36,090 nt of DNA from contig JBOHSA010000193.1 of assembly GCA_050732995.1 (NCBI GenBank), forward strand, positions 1 through 36,090, read 5' to 3'. The translations under genes and the position numbers were made by a program. This DNA comes from JBOHSA01 sp050732995. GTDB taxonomy: Bacteria; Gemmatimonadota; Gemmatimonadetes; Gemmatimonadales; GWC2-71-9. A model generated the notes under the pieces. The model searched no databases. It saw only the letters and a list, made by a program, of their open reading frames with translations, and was not told where the DNA came from. Shown here one piece after another: positions 32,215 through 36,090 of the stretch (its first letter is position 1; every line of letters starts with the position of its first letter).

Positions 32215-33044
32215 GCGCGTGGTAAGAACCGGTCGAGCGTCCGGACGAAGTCGTCGGTGGCCTCGACGTGGGGGCAGTGGCCGACGGGCAGTTCCGCGAG
32301 CTCGGCCCCGAGCAGCTCCGCGAGCTCGCGCGAGCCCTCGACGGGAATGGGGTCGTACGTGCCGTGCACGATGAGCGCGGGGGGCGGAGGAATGGGGGCG
32401 AACGTCTGCCGCAGCTGGTCGCGGAAGTCGTAATCGCCCAGGCTCTCCCAGACCGCCTGCTGGGTCCGCGCCGTGACGCGAAAGGGAGTCAGCCGGCGCG
32501 CGTCGTCGAACCGGCGGAAGTAGCCGGCGACCGACAGCTCGAACGCGCGCCGCTGGTAGACCGCGGGATCGCGCTCGCGCAGCCCGCTGGCGCGCAGCTC
32601 GTCGCGCGCCCGCTGAATCTCCGGCGCGGCCATCCGCTCGGCGAAGCGGCGCTCGAACTCCTGGCGCAGCCGCGCCGTGAGCGAGGCAGGGGCGACGAGC
32701 GCCAGCCGCGCCACTCGTGTCGGATGCTCCAGGGTGTAGAGCGCGGCGAGCAGCCCGCCCCAGGAGTAGGCGCACAGCGTGAGCCGCTCGAATCCGAAGT
32801 GCCGCCGGATCGCGTCCAGGTCCGCGACATGCTCGCGCCAGCCTACGGGCGTGTCGCGCGACACGGGCGACCGGCCGCCGCCGCGCTGGTCGTAGTAAAA
32901 CAGCTCGCGGCCCTCGGCCAATCGGTCGTACTGCGGGAGCAGATAGTCGTGGTGGGCGCCGGGGCCGCCGTGCAGCACGACGACGAGCGGACCTGTCCCC
33001 ACGCGCCGAGTGAACAGCCGGATGCCGTTGACGTCGATCGACAT
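32211..33044 (-). CDS. Alpha/beta hydrolase, proline-iminopeptidase-like
   Basis: 277 residues from the ATG at 33044. The oxyanion-hole motif HGGPG is at 25-29, YYDQRGGGRS at 50-59, the nucleophile Ser94 in CAYSWGGLLA, the Asp in IVHGTYDPIP and the catalytic His in VGHCPHVEA. HGGPG with DQRG.GRS is the pattern of prolyl iminopeptidases (S33), which release N-terminal proline from peptides; related lactonases and esterases share it. A lid domain lies at about 115-205. It is cytoplasmic, with no signal. The upstream frame to 33632 is antisense-like extension and rejected. It appears to head the second long minus-strand run, 77 bases after the small barrel gene. Confidence 0.87.
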   Translation of the reverse strand: MSIDVNGIRLFTRRVGTGPLVVVLHGGPGAHHDYLLPQYDRLAEGRELFYYDQRGGGRSPVSRDTPVGWREHVADLDAIRRHFGFERLTLCAYSWGGLLAALYTLEHPTRVARLALVAPASLTARLRQEFERRFAERMAAPEIQRARDELRASGLRERDPAVYQRRAFELSVAGYFRRFDDARRLTPFRVTARTQQAVWESLGDYDFRDQLRQTFAPIPPPPALIVHGTYDPIPVEGSRELAELLGAELAELPVGHCPHVEATDDFVRTLDRFLPRA

Positions 33045-33121
33045 CGGGCGGAGGATAACCGCGGAAACGAACGGGGGCGACTCCCCCGAGGAGCCGTCGC
33101 CCGGTGGATCCGCCCGCGCGC

Positions 33122-33628
33122 TCAGAACACGACGCCGCCCGTCAGCACGAAGATCTCCCCGCCCCCCAGCTCGATCCGGGCCTCCACGAATGGAGCCAGC
33201 CGCGAGGTCCGGGACTTGAACTTGATCCCGCCCAGGAGGTTCAGGCCGACCTCGGTATCGGACACTGACGGGAATCCGGGGACGTCGCGCGAGATGTGGG
33301 CGATGTTGAGGCCGCCGCCGACGTACGGCGCCACGCTGCCCGTCACCCTGGGGATCGTGTAGCCCAGGTCGCCGTTGATCTCCCAGTACGTGGCGTCGCC
33401 GGCGCCTCCGCCGACGTCCGGGAAGAAGTAGTCGAACGAGGCGATCCCCTCGAACCCCGGCGTCTTGATGAGCGAGCGCAGGCTGAAGGTCGCCCGCCCG
33501 CCGATGCCGAAGTTGACGTCGTCGCTGCCGAAGCTGGCCTGCACGCCGAATCGGGTCTGTGCCCGCAGGTCGGCAGCGGTGGAGCCGAGCAGCGCCAACC
33601 CGCCCAACACAACCAGTGCGCGCTTCAT
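33122..33628 (-). CDS. Small outer-membrane beta-barrel protein
   Basis: 168 residues; GGGGGAG lies about seven bases before the ATG at 33628 and TATCCT a little further up can serve as a -10. Residues 1-24 are a Sec signal (ALVVLGGLALLGSTAADLRAQ). The mature part is made of alternating strands with Gly turns: RFGVQASFGSDDVNFGIGG, TFSLRSLIKTPGFEGIASF, YWEINGDLGYTIP, APYVGGGLNIAHISRD, VGLNLLGGIKF and LAPFVEARIEL. It ends VLTGGVVF with the terminal Phe recognised by the BAM machinery. Probably eight strands, as in OmpW/OmpX-like proteins; the function is unknown. Confidence 0.83.
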   Translation of the reverse strand: MKRALVVLGGLALLGSTAADLRAQTRFGVQASFGSDDVNFGIGGRATFSLRSLIKTPGFEGIASFDYFFPDVGGGAGDATYWEINGDLGYTIPRVTGSVAPYVGGGLNIAHISRDVPGFPSVSDTEVGLNLLGGIKFKSRTSRLAPFVEARIELGGGEIFVLTGGVVF

Positions 33629-33653
33629 TCACTCTCCCCCTCTAGGATATGGT

Positions 33654-33670
33654 GGCCGACGAAATCGGCC
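33654..33670. terminator. Hairpin between the GAF gene and the beta-barrel gene
   Basis: GGCCGA (33654-33659) and TCGGCC (33665-33670) with a 5-base loop, in the 106-base gap. On the minus strand it lies downstream of the GAF-protein stop and upstream of the barrel promoter. There is no T-run, so the assignment as terminator is weak. Confidence 0.35.
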
Positions 33671-33734
33671 CCAAGATAGGAAGCGCGCGCGGGAACACAA
33701 TACGGCGGGGCGGCGAGGTGGGGCCGGGGTGCCG

Positions 33735-34193
33735 TCAGAGCAGCACGGCGAGCGCGTCCGCGATCTCCCTGACTTCGGCGTGTTCCTTGTCGCCGAAGCC
33801 GGCGGGCGCGTCGGAGTCGACGTCGAGCTGGCCGAGGATCGCGTCGCCGCGGCGGATCAGCACGACCAGCTCCGCCTTGGTCCAGGCGTTGCACGCCAGA
33901 TAGTTGCCGATCCGGGTGACGTCGGGGACGTTCTGGTCCTGCCGAGTGGCCACCGCCGTGCCGCACACACCCGTGCCGACCGGGATCCGGATGTGTTCGG
34001 TCTCGCGGCCTGCGAACGCCTCGAGCACGAGCTCGTCGCCGTGCAGCATGTACGCGTACACCGAGGTGTAAGGCGCCCCGAGGCCGCGGAGCCGGTCGCA
34101 CGCCATCTGCAGGAGTCCCTGCCGCCCGATGTCGTGCAGGTGTCCGGCCCGGAGCGCGCGCACGATCTTGCTCGCCTCGCCCACGATAGGCAT
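33735..34193 (-). CDS. GAF-domain protein, free-methionine-(R)-sulfoxide-reductase-like
   Basis: 152 residues from the ATG at 34193, sharing a base with the M28 peptidase stop (TGATG). The single GAF domain has YTSVYAYMLHGDELVLEAFAG, then IRIPVGTGVCGTAVATRQDQNVPDV, YLACNAWTKAELVV and ILGQLDVDSD. In the E. coli enzyme the key residues are Cys84, 94 and 118 with Glu125, Asp141 and Asp143. With matching spacing this protein has C77, C101, E108, D124 and D126, but the position of Cys84 is His67. It may therefore reduce free methionine sulfoxide with two cysteines, or only bind a ligand. It is cytoplasmic and about the usual length. Confidence 0.78.
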   Translation of the reverse strand: MPIVGEASKIVRALRAGHLHDIGRQGLLQMACDRLRGLGAPYTSVYAYMLHGDELVLEAFAGRETEHIRIPVGTGVCGTAVATRQDQNVPDVTRIGNYLACNAWTKAELVVLIRRGDAILGQLDVDSDAPAGFGDKEHAEVREIADALAVLL

Positions 34194-35449
34194 CAGCGTT
34201 CCGCGCCTCCTCGCCGGCCCAGCACGGCGCTCACCCGGATCTCGGACTCCCCGCGCCGCGCGACGATCTGTACGGTGTCCCCCGGCTGGTGGGCGCGCAG
34301 CGCGTCGGTCATGTCGTAGAGGTTCGTGATCGGCTTCCCGCCGATCGCGGTGATGACGTCGCCACCCTGGAGCCCCGCCTGCTCAGCGGGACTCCCTGCC
34401 CGCACGCCGCTCAGCCGGACGCCCCCCGGGGACTCGCTCATGTCGGGAATGGTGCCCAGATAGGCCCCGTACCCCTGACCGCCGGCCGCTGCCTGGGGTC
34501 GCGGCACGTCCACGAAGGTGAGCGGGCCGGGGCGATCCGCGAGGGCGCCGGTCAGGTCCGCCACGAACGCCGCCACGCGGGCCGTTCCCTCCGCGTTGAT
34601 CTTTTCCCAGTCGTCGGTGGACCGGTGATAATCCTCGTGCAAATCGGTGAAGAAATGCAGGACGGGGCGCTTCGCCGCGTAGAACGGGGCGTGATCGCTC
34701 GGTCCCCACCCGTCGCCCGAGGCGCGGAGGTCGAACCGCGCGGCGTTCACCGAATCGAGCAGGGCGGGGAACTCGCGCGCGGTCGCGGCCCCGAGCGCCA
34801 GGAGTCGGTCGTTGCGCAGCCGGCCCACCATGTCGAGGTTGAGCATCGCGTAGATCGAGTCGACCGGTTGAACCGGCGGGTGCTTCACATAGTGCGTCGA
34901 GCCGAGCGTGCCCAGCTCCTCGCCGCTGAACGCGACGAGGACGACGGTGCGCGCGAGGCGGCGCCGGGCGAGGCGGCGGGCGATGGCGAGCAGGGCCGCG
35001 GTGCCCGACGCGTTGTCGTCGGCGCCGTTGTGGACCCGCCCGGTCGAGTCGGGGTCGAGGGCGCCGAATCCGCCGAGGCCGAGGTGATCGTAATGGGCCC
35101 CCACGATCACCACCTGGCCCCGGAGCGCGGGCGAGCGCCCGGGCAGCACGGCGACCACGTTGCGCGCCTCGACGTTCCCCAGACCGGCGTGCCGCGCGGC
35201 CGGCGCGTCGGCCGCGATGGTGAACGCTTGGAAGTAGGTGCCGTTCTCGCTCCCCGGCCGGAGCCCGGCGCGCGCGAACGCGTCGCCGAGGTAGCGGCCG
35301 GCCTCCACGAGCCCGTCGGTCCCGACGCCGCGACCGGCGCGGGCATCCGCGGCGAGGTAGCGCACGTCCGCAAGCAGCCGGCGCGCCGCCGGCGAGAGAT
35401 CGGTCGGTGCCTGGAGCAGCGCGAGCAGGCCGAGTGCGGCGGCGAGCAT
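34193..35449 (-). CDS. M28-family zinc aminopeptidase with C-terminal PDZ domain
   Basis: 418 residues. A short signal-like start (LAAALGLLALLQAP) precedes the peptidase. Zinc ligands are in order: His in IVGAHYDHLG, Asp in VHNGADDNASG, Glu pair in FSGEELG, Asp in LNLDMVGR and His in EDYHRSTDDWEKI. This is a co-catalytic di-zinc exopeptidase with a non-conserved insert before the last His. Residues about 335-410 are a PDZ domain (GVRLSGVRAGSPAEQAGLQGGDVITAIGG, and DMTDALRAHQPGDTVQIVARRG). Such exported enzymes trim peptides in the periplasm. A TAGATA hexamer 6 bases upstream and the lack of a ribosome site suggest a leaderless mRNA. It is divergent from the gene at 35539. Confidence 0.92.
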   Translation of the reverse strand: MLAAALGLLALLQAPTDLSPAARRLLADVRYLAADARAGRGVGTDGLVEAGRYLGDAFARAGLRPGSENGTYFQAFTIAADAPAARHAGLGNVEARNVVAVLPGRSPALRGQVVIVGAHYDHLGLGGFGALDPDSTGRVHNGADDNASGTAALLAIARRLARRRLARTVVLVAFSGEELGTLGSTHYVKHPPVQPVDSIYAMLNLDMVGRLRNDRLLALGAATAREFPALLDSVNAARFDLRASGDGWGPSDHAPFYAAKRPVLHFFTDLHEDYHRSTDDWEKINAEGTARVAAFVADLTGALADRPGPLTFVDVPRPQAAAGGQGYGAYLGTIPDMSESPGGVRLSGVRAGSPAEQAGLQGGDVITAIGGKPITNLYDMTDALRAHQPGDTVQIVARRGESEIRVSAVLGRRGGAER

Positions 35450-35455
35450 GCGCTA

Positions 35456-35461
35456 TATCTA
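35456..35461 (-). promoter_or_regulatory. -10-like hexamer for the M28 peptidase gene
   Basis: TAGATA on the minus strand, 6 bases before the ATG at 35449, with no ribosome site. Confidence 0.4.
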
Positions 35462-35521
35462 TCCGCGCCCGGACTACGACGGAAGCGCCGTGTGATCGTT
35501 GCCGCCGCTCTGCCGCGGGCC

Positions 35522-35527
35522 TAGATT
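35522..35527 (+). promoter_or_regulatory. -10-like hexamer for the gene at 35539
   Basis: TAGATT, 11 bases before the ATG at 35539. This would leave a leader of only four or five bases, with no Shine-Dalgarno sequence. Confidence 0.35.
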
Positions 35528-35538
35528 CCTCGCTCCCC

Positions 35539-36090
35539 ATGCTCGATCCCCGGACTTTTGCCGCGCGCTTCGCCCGCGTGTTGGACCTCTTTCGCGATCC
35601 CCAGGCGAAAGAGGCGCGGAAGGCGGAGTTTCGCGCGCTGATCTCGCTGTTGCACGCGGACGCCGCGACGGTCCGAGCCGGCGGGGGACGGGTGGTCGTG
35701 AACGAGGCGATGCTGGAGGGGACCGACGTCGTGGCGCTGCTCCAGCGCCTCGAGCTCCATGGAGTCGGCGAGATCGTGATCCCGGCGGATCCCCGGCCGG
35801 GCGACCTGTTCGCCCTGCTCACCGCGCTGGCGGACCAGCCGGGAGAAGACGACGTGCCGACCCGGCTGCGCGCGATGGGCGCCGAGCGGATTACGGTGGC
35901 GATTCTGCACCTGTATCCTCCGCCCGAGTCGCCGCCCCCTCCTCCGCGCCGCCGGACCGAGCACGACGTGGGTGGCATCCTGCGGGGCGACCCGATGGGG
36001 GATATCGCGTCCCCGGTCGTGCCAGTTGAGGGTATGGAGTTCAGCCAAGCTCCGATCCCGCCGCCGACCCTCCCCCCCCTCCCCTCACTC
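35539..36090 (+). CDS. Unrecognised protein, N-terminal 184 codons (open at the window end)
   Basis: The frame from the ATG at 35539 has no stop up to base 36090. The first 120 residues look like a compact alpha/beta domain: TFAARFARVLDLFRDPQAK, RALISLLHADAATVRAG, GRVVVNEAMLEGTDVVALLQRL, VGEIVIPADPRPGDLFALLTALA, LRAMGAERITVAILHLYPP. A Pro-rich linker then starts (PPPESPPPPPRRR...) and continues to the edge (PIPPPTLPPLPSL). A folded head joined to a long Pro-rich linker suggests a multi-domain cytoplasmic protein. I cannot name the family. It is divergent from the M28 peptidase with an 89-base gap. Confidence 0.65.
   Translation, partial: MLDPRTFAARFARVLDLFRDPQAKEARKAEFRALISLLHADAATVRAGGGRVVVNEAMLEGTDVVALLQRLELHGVGEIVIPADPRPGDLFALLTALADQPGEDDVPTRLRAMGAERITVAILHLYPPPESPPPPPRRRTEHDVGGILRGDPMGDIASPVVPVEGMEFSQAPIPPPTLPPLPSL

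Overview
The window is GC-rich (roughly two thirds or more G+C by eye), densely coded DNA from a Gram-negative bacterium. Outer-membrane parts are plentiful: a TonB-dependent receptor, TolC, small beta-barrels and several lipoproteins. The mix of families (DUF2911 pairs, a CBM9/DUF5916 outer-membrane protein, DUF6941, a DUF4249-like lipoprotein next to a TonB receptor, M28 peptidase with PDZ) is what I would expect from a Gemmatimonadota-like chromosome. That placement is inferred from gene content, not from a marker gene. No rRNA, tRNA, CRISPR array, transposase, phage gene or origin was seen.

Layout. 1-777: the start of a cytochrome b-type membrane subunit (cut by the window edge) and a divergent small lipoprotein. 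908-6503: a minus-strand accessory block of visibly lower GC, with a DUF2846-like lipoprotein, a decayed beta-barrel gene, a TonB receptor overlapping a DUF4249-like lipoprotein, and a cysteine-rich lipoprotein. 6703-8064: an amidohydrolase of the SAH/MTA deaminase group. 8083-12021: a chemotaxis-type receptor and a CBM9/DUF5916 outer-membrane protein. 12159-20416: nine tightly packed minus-strand genes (HD protein, phospholipase-D-like enzyme, ECF sigma factor, putative anti-sigma protein, Spy/CpxP-like protein, TolC, ABC ATPase, MacA-like adaptor, MacB-like permease). This reads as an envelope-stress circuit with its own tripartite efflux pump. 20434-20910: a plus-strand TPR gene. 20933-33044: a second long minus-strand run, from an alpha/beta hydrolase and an unrecognised protein through PolX, a prenylcysteine-methyltransferase-like membrane protein, endonuclease III, an M20 amidohydrolase, a YyaL-type thioredoxin protein, an aldo/keto reductase and a cyclophilin to two tandem DUF2911 proteins and DUF6941. 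Most joints overlap or are separated by under 25 bases. 33122-35449: a small beta-barrel, a GAF protein of the free-methionine-sulfoxide-reductase type and an M28 aminopeptidase. 35539 to the end: an unrecognised plus-strand gene still open at the edge.

Two kinds of gene start are visible. Genes inside operons mostly use overlaps (ATGA, GTGA, TGATG) or AGGAGG-type ribosome sites. Genes that appear to head a transcription unit often have no ribosome site but carry a -10-like hexamer 5-8 bases before the start codon, which suggests leaderless mRNAs. In two divergent gaps of only 22 and 17 bases the two -10 hexamers lie on top of each other.

No defence system or mobile element was found. The strongest candidates for something new are the HD-PLD-sigma-efflux operon, the overlapping divergent leaderless promoters, and the low-GC receptor/lipoprotein block with a barrel remnant.
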